A stretch of DNA of 64,000 nucleotides from Gossypium raimondii (GCF_025698545.1 NC_068569.1:21018001-21082000), one strand, 5' to 3'; shown: positions 13,842-27,781, counted from the stretch's first letter. Numbers and translations: made by a program. Notes: generated from the sequence alone by a model not told the origin.

Positions 13842-14402
13842 ATAAATTAAGGGTAAACTATTAAAATAACCACTTTTGTTTCCCTCAAGTTACATTTTAG
13901 TCACTTACATTAATGTGTTGTAACATTTTAGTCACTGAGTCGTTAATTGTTGTTAACGGTGTAACGGTAAGCTGACGTGGCACGTTAAATCATCATTTCA
14001 AACAAAAATTTTAGGTTAAATTGTACAATTGGTTCCCATATTTTTTCGTTTTGAGTAATTTATATTTTTTTATGTTCTTTTAACCATCCTTTTTTTTTTC
14101 ATTCTCTTCTGCTACTCCCTCTATTTTCCTACCTTCTCCATCTTTTTTAACGTAAAAGAAAAAAAATTAAATAGCTCCAAACGAAAAATAGAGAGACCAA
14201 TTCTGTAATTTAACCTAAAATTTTTGTTTAACGTGCCATGTCAGCTTACTGTTACACTGTAAACAACAATTAACGCTTAGTGACTAAAACGTTACAACAT
14301 GATAACATAAGTAACTAGAACATAACATTTCAAACATAAGTGACTAAAATGTAACTTAAGGGAAACAAAAGTAACTATTTTGACAGTCTACCCATAAATT
14401 AA
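13842..14402. mobile_element. Mutator-like foldback MITE with 9-bp target duplication
   Basis: The element proper is 13851-14393 (543 bp). It starts GGGTAAACTATTAAAATAAC and its right end is the imperfect reverse complement (ending ...GACAGTCTACCC). The inverted arms are long, over 200 bp each, and include AAGTTACATTTTAGTCACTTA against TAAGTGACTAAAATGTAACTT. It is flanked by a perfect direct repeat ATAAATTAA at 13842-13850 and 14394-14402. Long terminal inverted repeats with a 9-bp duplication fit non-autonomous MULE-type elements. It has no coding capacity. Confidence 0.85.
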
Positions 14403-16641
14403 TAGCCATGTCCTATTACATTATCCTTTTTTTTAAGAAAAAAAAAACCAACATAATGCCTAGAGACGAAAAGAATATAATTTGATAAAAAGAAAAAGAT
14501 AATTATGGAAGATTTAAGAAGTTTGAATTTAGTGGGGATGAAAAAGGTAATTGTGAAAGTCGTAAATAGGGTGCAGAAAATAGTTGACTGAAATTGATTA
14601 AATCAATTTAATTGATTTTTTTGTTTATTCTATCAAGGTATTTGATTTTATTGGTGAATTTCTAGTTTTCAAATTGAATAAATTATATATTTTTTAAATA
14701 TTAAATATTAAACTCACAGCAATATTTAGGGTTGTATTTTTTTAGTCAAATTATTCGATCGAATTGAATTAGTTCGGTTAATTGATCGGTCATCGAATCT
14801 AATTCAATCGAAAATTAGTTAAATTTTCTTGAAATTTTTAATTATTAATTAATTCAATTTGAAATTAGATATTAACCGATTAATCAAAATTATTAATAAT
14901 ATATTATAAGCCCAGATATAGGTCCAATACATTATATAAGCCCAATGTATAAAAATAATGAATTTATAAATCTTCCTATAATGGGCTGAAAAATTTATGA
15001 AAACTAAAATTAAACTAAAAATGAACAAAAAGTAAAAATTAATGTTTTTAATAATATTTGTTATAATATTTTTAATTTAGTATTGTTAATGTGTTATTCG
15101 TTGCTTTTTATGTCTTCAGCTTCTTTGAGTTAAAACAAAGAAAAGATATTGTAATAATGATTTTTTTAATGTTTTAAATTTGTTTGAATAAAAAATTATA
15201 AAATTTTGATTAATTCAGTTAATCGCCTAAATTAATGTTAGTTAATAAGTTTCATAAAATCTTCGATTTGATTAACGGTTAAAGATTTTAAAATTTTGAT
15301 TAATTAAATTAATGATAGTTTAATTCGGATATTAACCGAATCAACCGCTTGAACATCCCTACTTATACTCAAACTTAAATAATAAAAATACTTGATGCTT
15401 AAAATCCAATATCCATATTAAACCATTCATCTTTTATGAGATCATTAATAAAAACTTGTTCTAAACAAAAGCAATGTGACCTTACCAAATTTGATATTCT
15501 TTTTTCCTTTCATTATGTTTATCTGTTAATTGTTTGCCTAATCTTATAAGGTGTATTTAGGTCATGTTAGTTTCTATTTTATTTATTCCTATGGTTTAGC
15601 TGTTTTCGAGGCATGAATGAAGTAAGTTGTAGCTTTTGACTCATGAACATGGTAGTGTCTTCTACAACATCAAATTCAAGTATCGGTGACATTGTATATA
15701 ATACATTACACTCGATTTAGAAGACGATCGGATATAAAATATCACATTTGTCATTAAAATGACATGAATAAATCAAAATTTTAATACCAATACCTCATAA
15801 AAGGTTTTAATACAGATACCACATATCAAATTTCTGAATTTTAGATCAATGTAGACATACAAACAAGCCACAAACATCGACCAAACATATGAGATATTTA
15901 ACGAACATAATACTAGCAAGTCATTGCTAAAACATATAATTTCACAAAACACAATAAATAAAAATTGACCTCCTAAGCAAATGAAATGTATATTGTATCA
16001 ACATGTCAAACATTAAAATCTTTGAAAATCCTCGATGGATCGAATTTTACACGAGGGAAAGTTTTAGTATTTTAATTTTTTCTAAAGAATGAAAAGAATA
16101 AAAAAATATTAAACATAATATATTTATAGTGATTTAGACTTCATTTATCTACTTCCACTACCTTAACCTCAATTGACAAGGATTTTCTCAATTTACTGTC
16201 TTAAATTGATATCTTTCAAAGACAAAGTATAACATTTACAATTCCGTATCTTTTACAACGGTTAAGATAGAACCATTAGTTTTATGACTCAATTAGAAAC
16301 TCTCCCAATTATAAATTGATAAAGTAGTGTAAACAAATAAACCTTGTTAATGTAGGTTTTACAATGTGTAAGCTCTCTCAGTGATGAAATCATGACTATA
16401 CACAGATTTAATAATCAACTTAAAGTTTATGTACAAGATAAAGGATTTGAGAAAATAAAGCTCCCTTGTATTTTAACTTCATTTACTGCTTGAATATTGA
16501 TTTCTTACTTTTTGGGGTGTTATTGAAGTGTATTTATACCAATGAGTGAGTTTCTAATCATTTATACCTTGGCAACCTCGGTTATCTCTTAGGTTTGAAG
16601 TTCAAAAGAAAGAATCTTGGCAACCTTGTTAATTCCTTGAG
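14403..16641. other. AT-rich intergenic DNA with a possible foldback element
   Basis: A possible decayed foldback spans about 14728-15361. It begins near TAGGGTTGTATTTTT and ends near GAACATCCCTA, with phrases such as TTCGGTTAATTGATCGG on one side and GGATATTAACCGAATCAACC on the other. I cannot fix its ends or a target duplication. The rest shows no gene. Confidence 0.35.
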
Positions 16642-17177
16642 TTGTCCATGGGGTAGGTTTGAGTCGGGCCAAGTAAAAAAATTTAGGTTTGGGCCCAACC
16701 CAAAAAATGGGTCTAAAATTTTGCCCAACCTCAACCCGGATAAAAATGTTAAGACTCGAGTTCGATCCGTCCGTATTAATTTTTATATAAAAATAAATTT
16801 AAAAAATATAATATATCAAACACACTAAAAACATTAAAATAAATATTTCCCAACTAATGAAAAAAATTTAAAAATATAAGTACAACTTAGCAAGTAAATA
16901 CCTCTAAAATAGTAACAAAATTAATAATAAAACAAGAGTTATATAATATCCAAATAGATAACAACAAAATAGTAGTAATATAATAGGAAAACAATGAAAA
17001 AAGAAATGGCAAATTCGAGTTGGGCCTAAGCCAAAAAAGCTTTTTAAGATCCAGTCCATTTAGAAAACGGGCATTATATTTTGTCCAAGCCTATTTTTTA
17101 GGCTTATATTTTTACTCAAATTCTCTCACTTTTCGAGCTAGCCTTCGGACCGGGCGAGGTGACCCGACCATGGACAA
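16642..17177. repeat. Foldback-type dispersed repeat
   Basis: The ends are inverted copies (TTGTCCATGG at 16642-16651, CCATGGACAA at 17168-17177). Inside are GGGCC/GGCCC-containing phrases that look like a high-copy dispersed repeat. The inverted match beyond the tips is weak and no target duplication is clear. The open frames 16595-16828 and 17020-17226 that fall here have no resemblance to known proteins. Confidence 0.4.
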
Positions 17178-18944
17178 GTCTATTAATCCCCCTAAATTTT
17201 TTTTTTACAATTTTGCTTCCTTATAATCTATTATATTATAAATTTACATATGATAAAAATATTGTACTTTGTCCGTCAAAATTAATTTTTTTAAATGATA
17301 AAATCATAAATAAATATATTATCTCGAAAATTTATCATTCAATTCTAATTACTCTCAAAAGATTTTTTAAATTAACCGTGATTACATACTCAACTTTAAG
17401 TATCTTATCAACATGCTCGGGTTAATCAAAATGGGCAATGCAAACCGTTGCCCTACACCTATGGTAGCCTCAGCAAGATTGACAAAGCATGAGGGAAATC
17501 CCATGGATGATGCGTCACACTACGTCAGACATTATGTAACATCTCCACCATAAATACTAAGCCATTATGATAAGATGAAGCAAGCATTTTGGATTCAAGA
17601 AAATCATAATACAATTCTTTCTCGTCAATATCTTGTTGTTATTTTCTGTTTGTTTCTAGGGAATATCGTAGTTGAATAGATACTAATTGGATTCATCCTA
17701 CGGATGTTTTATTAAATTGTAAGAAGCAGGGAAAATGATGGCATTGGAAATAGCATTTCAAACCAGGAATCATGCCTTGTTTTCCTCTACTATATAAAAC
17801 CCAACTTCTCACATATAATATGAACATGATCTTTCCCACATCTGCTAGCTTACCTGCCAAGCAAAAGAAAAGCCATCATTTTTCCTTTAATATATGAAAT
17901 CCAGTGCATTACACTTGGAAAGTTGTAATAATTTAAACAAGTGTAGTAATGGTCAGAAGTGTGTGATTTCATTGCAAATAATAATAATTATTATAGATTG
18001 CTTGGACTTTGGGGTGATTAGGTATTAGAGAAAATTGTACATTTCACTTTCACGTCCTTTAGATTTTCTGTCTTGCATCAGCAATTTAATCCAAGTGGTT
18101 AATATACATATACTTGTCCTCATTTTATTTCATCACTGTTTAATATTTTACTAATAAAATCACACGATTGGAAGCCAAGGTGTGATGGTTTCGATGAAAT
18201 CAGCTGTTGGTAATTTGTTGTTTTTGTATATTCGAATTTAGAATTAAATATATCCATCATTTGGTCAAAAGGTAACTGCAAAACCCATATGATGCTTAAA
18301 CAACTATATCCATATTTTTATTTTTATTATTCATTTTATGCTTACATTATAATATTTGATACAATTTATATGTAATCTTATGTTTTTCAATTATAATATT
18401 AAATAATCTTTTTATATTATTCACTATCCGTTTTACGATCCATGTTTAGGGTTTGTGGTTGTTCCTCTCATTAATGTTTAGAGTGCAATGTATTTTACCT
18501 TTGCGCACAACAATATCGTCTCCAAAATTTATTTTTTAACAGTGAAATCTTCAAAAAAATCAAATCTAGTTGAAATCTAGTTAAATAATTTTTTTTGTAA
18601 AAATCGAACCATAGTATAACTCTTAAATTTTAGTCTTTTAACTTCTTGGTAATATTTCTAGTTTCATCCCTTATAAATATTTATAATTTAAAAGAAACTA
18701 ATTATCTATTAAAAATTTACTTTATTTTTTTATTTTTAAAATATTTTTTCCTGTAATTTTTTATTTTTTTATAATTAAAAATGTTATTTTAAATGCACTT
18801 TTTACTAATAAAATGAATGTGAAAAATTGCAATACATATCAGAGACAGTTCAAAGAATCGGATGGGCTTTGTGGCATTATCATGTGGTTTTGTTATCCAC
18901 ATATGCCATTGTAAGCATTTCTCCGGCCCAAATTAATTCTATTA
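17178..18944. other. AT-rich intergenic DNA, nothing recognised
   Basis: No supported reading frame and no paired repeat ends. The piece 17430-17540 is less AT-rich but short and unrecognised. Confidence 0.4.
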
Positions 18945-19588
18945 GGCGGTGTTTGGTTCACCTGATGTAATATTTTATTAAATAATTCCACACTTTGGAC
19001 TATAATTATATTATTTGGATTTGAAACTTTTCACCATTCTATAATTTCATATATCAAAATGTCGAAATATATGATGTAATTTTAATACCATCCATTCTTT
19101 AGATTATCTCATAGTTTAAGTAGAATTTAAAATTTTGGGCGCATTTATTAATACGATTTATTTTATTATTTTAATCAATTTTATTTTTCTCTAATAAAAT
19201 ATTTAAGTCTAATTTAAAACAGTGTTCTTTTTTGTTCTTAAGGTTAAGGGTCAAACAATAAATAAATGTAACACTTTTAAAATTATAATTGTTATATATA
19301 TTCTATATTCTATAGATTTACTTATTAGTATATAACTAATGATTATAGTTGTAATTTATAAATTATGGTGGAAGATATAATTATTGATTTGTAAATTTGT
19401 TTCAACATTATATACTTATTAATATAAAGTGTAATAAAATCAAAATTATTATAATTTATCATAGTTTAATATAATGTGTTTTAGTTACATTATATAAAAT
19501 ATTTCAATCAAATAAATCAAACCAAATAATATAACATATTCGACATTCCACCTATAGTCTGGTTATCAAAATATTAACCAAACACTTG
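18945..19588. mobile_element. MITE-like element with GTGTTTGGTT inverted tips
   Basis: The left tip GGCGGTGTTTGGTT (18945) and the right tip AACCAAACACTTGT (ending about 19588) are inverted copies over GTGTTTGGTT. The interior of about 640 bp is AT-rich and non-coding. Tips of this kind occur in Tourist/Harbinger-like and some hAT MITEs. I could not find a convincing 3-bp or 8-bp target duplication, so the superfamily stays open. Confidence 0.45.
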
Positions 19589-20501
19589 TAAAGAAATACC
19601 AAATATAAAAAGAAGTAAATGATGTTATTTAAGTTGGTTAGTTTTCAACATTTTCATTTTACTCATTAACTATAAGAAAATTACAATTTTATCTATATTG
19701 TCAATATTTCATCATTGACATCACATTTTAACAAATTTAAAACAGCTCAAATTTGGTCATACCTATAAAGATAGGAAGGCAGTTCAAGGGTTGACCAATA
19801 TATATTAATGAAAAGATATGTGTATTACAAAATAGTAAAAACCATGTACTTTTTTCACAATCATACGTCAAAAGGAATCTTCCGATGATTATCTTAGAAA
19901 GTACAAGACATTAAGATTTATAATTAAAACAATAAAATTCTAAGTTCCCAAAATTTTAAAATTGTTAAATTATTTGATTTTGATAATAATAGTGGATATA
20001 ATTGTAAGTTGTAACTAAAACGTGAATAATATTTCTTTTAATTATATCCTTTATGAGTTATGATGGTGCAAAAATATATTTTTATAAGCTTGCCGGTATT
20101 GATGGAGCATAATAATCTTGATTAAAGTTTGTTAATATATTCTTCTTTCGTGATTAGTAATTTAAGTATGAAAATGGATTCCATATTTCCAAGTCAAATT
20201 AGGGTGATATTGTTGAGTTTCAGGGGAAATTTTGAGACAAAATTTTTATTCTAAAACGCGATGATTGATGGATGAGAATATCAAATATAGAAATGGATCC
20301 ATTTAATTGCAATCTAAGAAAGTTAAAAGATTCGGTTCATATATTGTTTTTATTAGAAATACTTATTATTTGTAATTATGTTTTTATATATAAGCAGAAT
20401 GATTGATCAATGTGGCATGAGAATATATAAATGTAAGATGAATCCGTTTAATTGATGTTTATAGGAATTATATTTTGCATTTTATGGAAGTATTCTAATT
20501 C
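19589..20501. other. AT-rich intergenic DNA, nothing recognised
   Basis: No supported reading frame and no paired repeat ends were found. Confidence 0.4.
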
Positions 20502-20690
20502 GGTAAATTATATCTAATGTTATTAAATTATTAGTGAGTTTATGTTTTAGCCATTCAATTTCAAAAAGTTACTAAATATCAGTAAATTATTCAAAAGTTT
20601 TTATTTAAGTTACTAGACTATTAAGGTTTTTTTCAAAAGTTCAACTAGCGAGTTTCAAGTAACAATTCAATGATTCGTATAGTTAAAATA
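20502..20690. repeat. One-ended fragment of the foldback family at 26.2 and 47.5 kb
   Basis: It starts GGTAAATTATATCTAATG, close to the 26229 element (GGTAAACTATATCCAATG). It continues through the same subterminal phrases (TTATTTAAGTTACTAGACTA; CTAGCGAGTTTCAAG; CAATTCAATGATTCG) as the 47495 element. No opposite end follows, so this is a truncated copy. Confidence 0.6.
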
Positions 20691-22530
20691 GTTAAAAAGA
20701 CTTATTTAAATAAAATAACTAAAAAGAATGGTGACATTAAAATCTGGGAGTTTCGGTTTCATTGGATCCATTACCTTTTAAGCAGCCAATGTGTTTTTTT
20801 TTTTAAAGAAAAAGTTTGATGCCCCTAGATCTTCTCAATCTACTCCTTAGTAACTAAGCTTCAAAGAAATAAATAAATTTATTTTCAAAAATATAGTTTC
20901 TATTTTGGTTTAGCTTTTAAATTAGACGCTTTTTGGTGCTAGTAAAAAGACATTCTACGCTTTCGGTCGATTTTGTATTTAAAACATTAAAATTAATTTT
21001 AATACTGTGAAGCAATTTTTATTATTGACCGGCAATGTTAGTCAAATGTTGATGCAACACATATTGTCCAATGATATGTGTCATTATTTTTATTTTCTTT
21101 TTTAATCTTCTGAATTTTTAAATATAAAATAATATTTTTGTTTTAAAATAAAAATAGAATTTTTCTTAGATACTAAAATCTTTAAACTATTACATTTTGA
21201 TCAAGTAAAATTATTTTTAATTTTCATCTCTGACAAGTTTGAACTTTGTTCTCATTAGACGTAATTAGCAGCTGTTGGTAAATGTAAGATATTAGGACAT
21301 TAATCATCTTCCTCAGAACCTAACAAAACAACTGACTGTTTGGCTAAAATGCCACGAATAAAAATAAAATAATAAAATAATGGCTTATTTAGTCTTAGAA
21401 AAATAAATGTATTATTTTAAGGGTTTTTTAGTATCTTTACAAAAAAATAATTTTTAAAGTTTGAATTTGAGTAATGCGAGAAAAATTAAGTAATTGAAGC
21501 GAAAATTAATTTTTCGCGTGTGCATAACCTATTTTTTCTCTTTTAAATATCTCAATTTAGATGAAAGTGAGAGGAAGGAAATATAATAATTTTTATTTTT
21601 AAAATATCATTTTATCCTTCAATAATTGTAAGGGTTAGTATTTAGTATAAGACAGTGTTTTTTAATTTCACAAGTAATTTTAAAAAGCTGTCACATGTCT
21701 CTTTTTTTTATATATTTTACTATATTTCTATAAAACACTTGTCAAGTCTTTGATCCTATCTGTAGAGTTTAAAACTCCATTAACAATGTACAAAATATCA
21801 TTTCTAATTTTAATGACTTTTTACCTTCAATTTTCTCCTACTAATGCATTAATTTCTTTTTCATTTTTAACATATTACTTTGTTACTTGGTCTTTCCTTC
21901 CTTCCTTCATTTCTTTTATTTTAATTATCCAAACATAGGGTAAATTGCAATTTTGATCTCTTTATTTTACTCACATTTGGAATTTAATTTTATATACTAA
22001 TTTGATATAATTTAGTCATCTATTTTTCAATAAAATTAGTTAACACCATTATCATTTCGATCAAAATGTTGTCATGAATTTTCTTTAAAATGTCTTTCTA
22101 ATACATACTAAAAAATCTACTAGATTTAGACATAGTTAAAATGAGTATTTAAAAAATTTGACCCCAACATTTTAATGAAATTAATTAAAGGTATCAACTA
22201 TTTAAACTAACCGATAATATTATAAAAATGCATCAAACAAATTATGCCAAATTAAAATATAAATACTAAATCCCAAATCTAAACCTGAACAAATCACAAT
22301 CTAACATTAAACAATCTATACCCATCAATCAATTGTCATTTGATTTAATCTACATTCTACACCACTATTTATTAAAGGAATACCTTCGGATACAATTCTA
22401 ACAGTTGGCTTGAGCTATTAGGTTTAAGTCCCTTAATCTTTTAATTTTGTGTGATTAGGTCCAAAGTACAACACTAAAATATTATTAATTGATAATATTT
22501 TCTATTACATTTTGATTTTTTCTTAATTTG
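20691..22530. other. AT-rich intergenic DNA, nothing recognised
   Basis: No gene is supported. The 62-codon frame at 21750-21938 is hydrophobic because of T-rich sequence and is not a credible gene. Confidence 0.4.
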
Positions 22531-23195
22531 GTAATTATTTTTTGTCCAATTTAGTACTTGAACTTGACATTTTCTTAATTTAGTACATGAACTTGACACA
22601 TTTTCTTAATTTGGTACTTCATCTTTTTTGGGTCCAATTCGCACTTGAACTTGTCTATTTTTTCTACTTTGGTACTGATTTTTCTGTGATATTTGGTACT
22701 TAAACTTATACACATTTACAAATTACTCCAATATATTAACAATTTTATTTTTATGAGGTAACAAAATAATTAATGAATAATTGGCATGTAACAGAGGACA
22801 TGGTATTTATTTCCTTTTTAAAACGTCCAATTACTTTTTGTTTTTAATTATTTCACTTTATTAATTTAAAATAATAAAATTTTTGTTATTTTTGATTTTA
22901 AAACTCTTGTTTTCTTCTTCAATATTAACTCATTAAGCATAGCCCAATGCATAAAATTTTAACACAAATTTCCTCCAATATACTGACAAGATTTTTGTAG
23001 CATAATATGAATTTTTAACACGGCCAATGTTTTGGGGTAATTTGTATAACATTTAACACGTTTGGGTACCAAATTGAATCTAAGAAAAATTTAGGCACCA
23101 AATTAGGAAAAATGTTAAATTCGATACCAAGTTGAATCCTAAAAACTATATTAGTAAATTAATAAAAGTGTCAAATTTAGATACCAAATGTTATA
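22531..23195. mobile_element. Foldback element, approximate ends
   Basis: The left side repeats phrases such as CTTAATTTGGTACTTCATC and GATATTTGGTACTTAAACTT. The right side carries their reverse complements, such as GGGTACCAAATTGAATCTAA and GATACCAAATGTTATATT. The arms of roughly 200 bp therefore fold on each other around an AT-rich core. The tips and target duplication could not be fixed. It is similar in build to the inner element at 26637-27608. Confidence 0.5.
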
Positions 23196-25482
23196 TTAAG
23201 ATTATTGGTTATAAAGCAAATTAAAAGAGAAATATTATAACGAAGCAAATTAAACTAATAATATAATATTAAAAGGTATTGCATTCATTATGAATTATGA
23301 ATTATGTTTAACAATTTTTTATTTTTTGAAGTTCGGTTGAAATCATATATATAATTCATAGCAAGGTATATTGGTACATTTTAGGTAAATTTCAATTTGT
23401 ACTTAGTTCTCATTTTGACACATGGATAACTTTAAATGTATGATGCATTTATTTTCCGTAAAATAAATTAAAAATTTATCTTTAGAAAAAAAAGGAAAAA
23501 TGTTTTATATTTAAATGAATTACAAAGAGGAAAATTGCAAAATAGCATTTTAAAATTTCTCAAATAAGACCCTCTGTTTATGCTCTTCTAAAAAATTCAA
23601 AAAAAATTATGTAATTATTATTTTAGTCTCAATAACTATCCATTGATTGTAGAAGAATATTATGGAATAATGTTTGCATACTTGTGTGATTATCCAGTTC
23701 ATTCATTAATTTAGTATAAATTTTTCATCAATTAATATTGTATTAATGGATAATCAAACTCATGCCATAAAATGGTATAATAAATTACACTAAATATATT
23801 TAATACACTAAATTATGTTAAATTCTTGTACTCTTAGTACATGAATGCATTTATTTGATAATAAATAAATAAAATAAAATTTATATGCATTAATTGTCTT
23901 AATTGAAGTATTGATTTTTCATTAATAAAAATAAAATAAAAATTATTTTTAATTTAACATAAAATTTTAATTTTAATTGCTTATGTAATAAGTAACTTTA
24001 TATTCTACATATACAATTTTATAAATAACATATTTATATAATTCAATATAATATTATTATATATATACAATATTTTTTTATATTGATTTTATACTATCTA
24101 TGAACAAATTTATTCAACGTATTGACTATTAAAACAATAAATGAAGAGAGGAAAATAATTTTACAATATTTATTTTTATATTGTATAATATTTAATTATG
24201 ATTAAGATTTCTTTTATTGCGATAATATTCGAATTATTAAAGTAATTTATATATTTAAATTATTTTAGAATATGATTTTATATTAATCACCTAAAATAAA
24301 ATAATATTATGTAATAAATTAAAATATTTAAACACGTAAATTTAGTGAAATGAAGAGGGGCAGAGGACAAATTATCGTGCACCACTGTTTCTAATGCGCC
24401 CAACGTGGTCACCACAAGAGAAGTGGCCAAGTCGGGTGGCCGGGTGTAATGGCCGGGCCTATACGTTATGTTAAAAGTATTTGAGAAGTCGTAATATAGG
24501 GATTGAATTAAATTATATTTTTTATTATTAAATAAATAAATTTAATTATTATATTATTCAAAAAATAAATTAAATTAAATTGTGATAAAGTTAATATTTA
24601 TTGTATAAAAATTGTATTGAAAATTGTTTTTAACTGTAATTTAATTCTAAATAAAAGATTTCATTTACAAAATTATAAAAATTTTAAAAGTATTAATTTT
24701 ATTAATTTGATATTTTTAAATAATAAATATTAAAGTTATTACATTTTAACTTTATCTGTTTTTATTTTATTTTTAATAATATATGAAATAAATTTATACA
24801 TTTAATATAAAAAAACAAATTTCATCAAATCCCTAAAACAAAGGACCTTCCAGATTCATTCACCGTACATGTCACGTTACCAACAAAAACGCCCAGTTTA
24901 GTTTACTGTTGGGTCAGGTATAACAGTTAGAAAAATTAGAAAAGTCAACCGTCAAGGATAAAACGGTACTTTCGGATGCCCTAGCACCGGTTCTTGGACA
25001 GTAGTATTTCAGTTACTACTCCCAGGGGAAACGAATAATTTGGATTTACATTGACATCTTTATATAAGTATAAATAAAATAAATTATACAGTTTAATATG
25101 TAATTTTATATATAATTTTGATTTTTTTAAATTTTATAAATAAAAATTTGATTTAATTCAATTCTCACATTTTATTAGTAAGTCTGTTGATATAACATAA
25201 TTTATGTTTATATATTATATACATAAATAATTATATTTATTCAATATAAAAATAAATAGATAATCAATGACTTTAAAGAAAAAGCTCAAAGACTTGAGTT
25301 ATATTTGTTTCATAAAAATGTCTTATAATTTATTTATTTATTTAATATTTTCTATGTTTGTTTCGTGAAAAATAGTTTGATCTATAAAAATAATTTACTA
25401 GCAAGTGGAAAACAAACTTCTTTTTCTTTTTCGAAAATTTAACTTGATTTTTATATAAAAATAAATTAGATTAAGCCTAACA
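23196..25482. other. AT-rich intergenic DNA with two GC-richer patches
   Basis: Most of this is extremely AT-rich and without reading frames. Two patches, about 24355-24465 and 24840-25035, are closer to average composition but do not encode anything I recognise. Confidence 0.4.
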
Positions 25483-25897
25483 TTATTATATGGGCTAATG
25501 TAACTTTTTATTCTTAAACTTGACAATTATTTCAGTTTGACACTTGTGCTTTTTGTTCACTTAGTATATGAAACTTGGTTATTTTTCTATTTTAATTCCT
25601 AAATATAAATTAGGTTTAATGTGTATTGACATGACACTCTAATATTATGTCACAACATCACTTGATAATTTTAAAAAATATTTTTGTTTTCTAGACTTTA
25701 TATATTTTTAATTTTTATATGACAACAAGGCACAATCTTAGAGTGATGCATCATTACATTTTTACCAAATCCAAGTTCAAGTACTAAAGTGAACATAATC
25801 GTTAAGTTCATATATCAAGTTGATAAAAATTTCATGTACCAAAGTGAACTTAATTACCAAATTCAATAATCAAATTTTAGATTAACCCTTATTATAT
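25483..25897. mobile_element. Small Mutator-like foldback MITE with 9-bp target duplication
   Basis: The element is 25492-25888 (397 bp), starting GGGCTAATGTAAC and ending TTTAGATTAACCC. The arms are imperfect inverted copies (GTGCTTTTTGTTCACTTAGT against ACTAAAGTGAACATAATCG). The perfect direct repeat TTATTATAT flanks it at 25483-25491 and 25889-25897. Confidence 0.82.
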
Positions 25898-26219
25898 CAA
25901 TACTAAATTTTTAATTTCTATATTTTAAAAATATAAAAAATGTTGATATAGGTATTATAACTTTCAATACTATTAATAGTATAATTTCCAGTATTAAGCA
26001 TGCATGCAATATAATAATTTATTAGTATAGTTAATATTATTTACTTTTTAATAAATCTATTTAATGTTACAAGTTTATTTTACTTAATAAAATTTAGCAT
26101 TGATGATATTTTTAAAGTTTAACTATTAATTTGTTGAAAATACTTATATTAATATTTCAAAAATAACTATACATTTCAGTTTATAAACTTGAATAATTAA
26201 ATATTACAAATATAAGTAT

Positions 26220-27781
26220 TTATTTAAAGGTAAACTATATCCAATGTTACTAAATTATTAGTAAGTTTATGTTTTGGTCACTCAACTTTAAAAAGTTACA
26301 AAATGGTAATTCAACTATTCAAAAAATCTCATTTAAGCATCTGAACTGTTAAAGTTGCTATTGTATGACATTCTTTGTTCACACTGCATGCGCTAATAAA
26401 AAATTCTCATTTCCTTCTCTTTTACAGATCAGTTTTTTTTCATGAAACAATTTTAAGCATCACGAATTTAGGAACAAAAAATTAAACAACTTTCTTATCA
26501 CTTTCCTAAATTGACCGTCAAATCGACTTATATCTAATATATGTTATTTTACTCATCGATGGGTACTGATCCACTGTATTAATCGTTGAATTGTTGCTTG
26601 GAGCTCACTAGCTTGACTTTTAAAAATAAAAAAGTTTTAATTCACAATTTGACCCATAAAGTATACTTGTTTTCCCACTTTGCTACCAAAACTCCTTTTG
26701 TCCCAATTTGATACCTAAAGTACACTCAAATTCCCAATTTTATATCTAAAGTATGCATTCGTTATATTTTTAGTCCACTTTTTGACAGACATTAAATTTT
26801 TTATAATTAATCGCAAAGCGCCATGTGGTGCTTTTATATAATAAAAAACAAAAAATTCTTTTATTAAATATACATACACATTAAAATATATAAACATGGA
26901 AATAAATATTTTAAAAATTCAGAAAAAAATATAAAATCTAAAAACATATAAATTATAAAATAAAATTTTAAAAATAAGAATTGAAAAGAAATTAGATGAA
27001 ATTAATAATACTATTACAAGAAATAGAAAAAATTGTAAAAGTATAAAATAAATTTTTAAAATATATAATTATAAAATTCTAAAAGGTATTTAATTTCATT
27101 TATTTTTCAATTACTTTAAGTTTAAATACATTTTAAAATTTTTATAACATTTTAAATTTGTATATATTATTTTGCCTTTTGAAATTTATAATTATATATT
27201 TTAGAATTTTATAAAAATATTTTTAAAGTTTTGTTTTTATATATTTTATATAATTTATGTACATTTTAATCAGTGTAATATATATAATATTAAATAAAAT
27301 GATACATGGTGTGTTTTAATATTGCAACGTAGCCGGTCAACGTCGATCAATATCAAAAGTGTTTTAATATTTTAATATTTAATATTATAACTTTCTATTT
27401 TTAAATTTAAAATTAATGTTTTTATTTTAAATACACTTAATTGCTAGATAATATTTTTCATTGGTCAAAGTTGTTTAACAATTTTTTAACGCATGTTACA
27501 AAATGGATCAAAATAGAGAAAATTGATAATTTAGGTATCAATTTGGGATAAAAGTTTAAGTACCAAAGTGAGAAAATGGGTATACTTAGGATTTAATCAT
27601 GAATTAAACTAACAAAACTTAATAATCCAGTGACTTAAATAAAAACTTTTAAACAATTCAGTGACTTAAATGAATTTTTTGAATAAATTAATGACTATTT
27701 TATAACTCATTGAATTTGAATAATAAAAACTTAAATTTATTAATAGTTTAGTAACATTAAACGTAGTTTTTCTTATCTAAA
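26220..27781. mobile_element. Foldback MULE-type MITE carrying a second foldback inside
   Basis: The outer element is 26229-27772, beginning GGTAAACTATATCC and ending ACGTAGTTTTTC. It is flanked by TTATTTAAA (26220-26228) and TTATCTAAA (27773-27781), a 9-bp duplication with one mismatch. Its core (about 26370-26620) is the reverse complement of the core of the 47495-48051 element, so both belong to one family in opposite orientation. Near its right arm lies an inner foldback, about 26637-27608. Opposed phrases in the inner arms include AAAGTATACTTGTTTTCCCA and TGGGTATACTTAGGATTTAA. No reading frame is credible. Confidence 0.75.
26637..27608. mobile_element. Inner foldback element nested in the 26229-27772 MITE
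   Basis: The ends are inverted copies (TTAATTCAC at 26637, GAATTAA ending near 27607). Matching subterminal phrases concern CCCACTTTG and TACCAAAGTG. Relative to the related element at 47.5 kb this block is extra sequence, which supports an insertion. A target duplication was not found, and the interior is very AT-rich. Confidence 0.6.
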
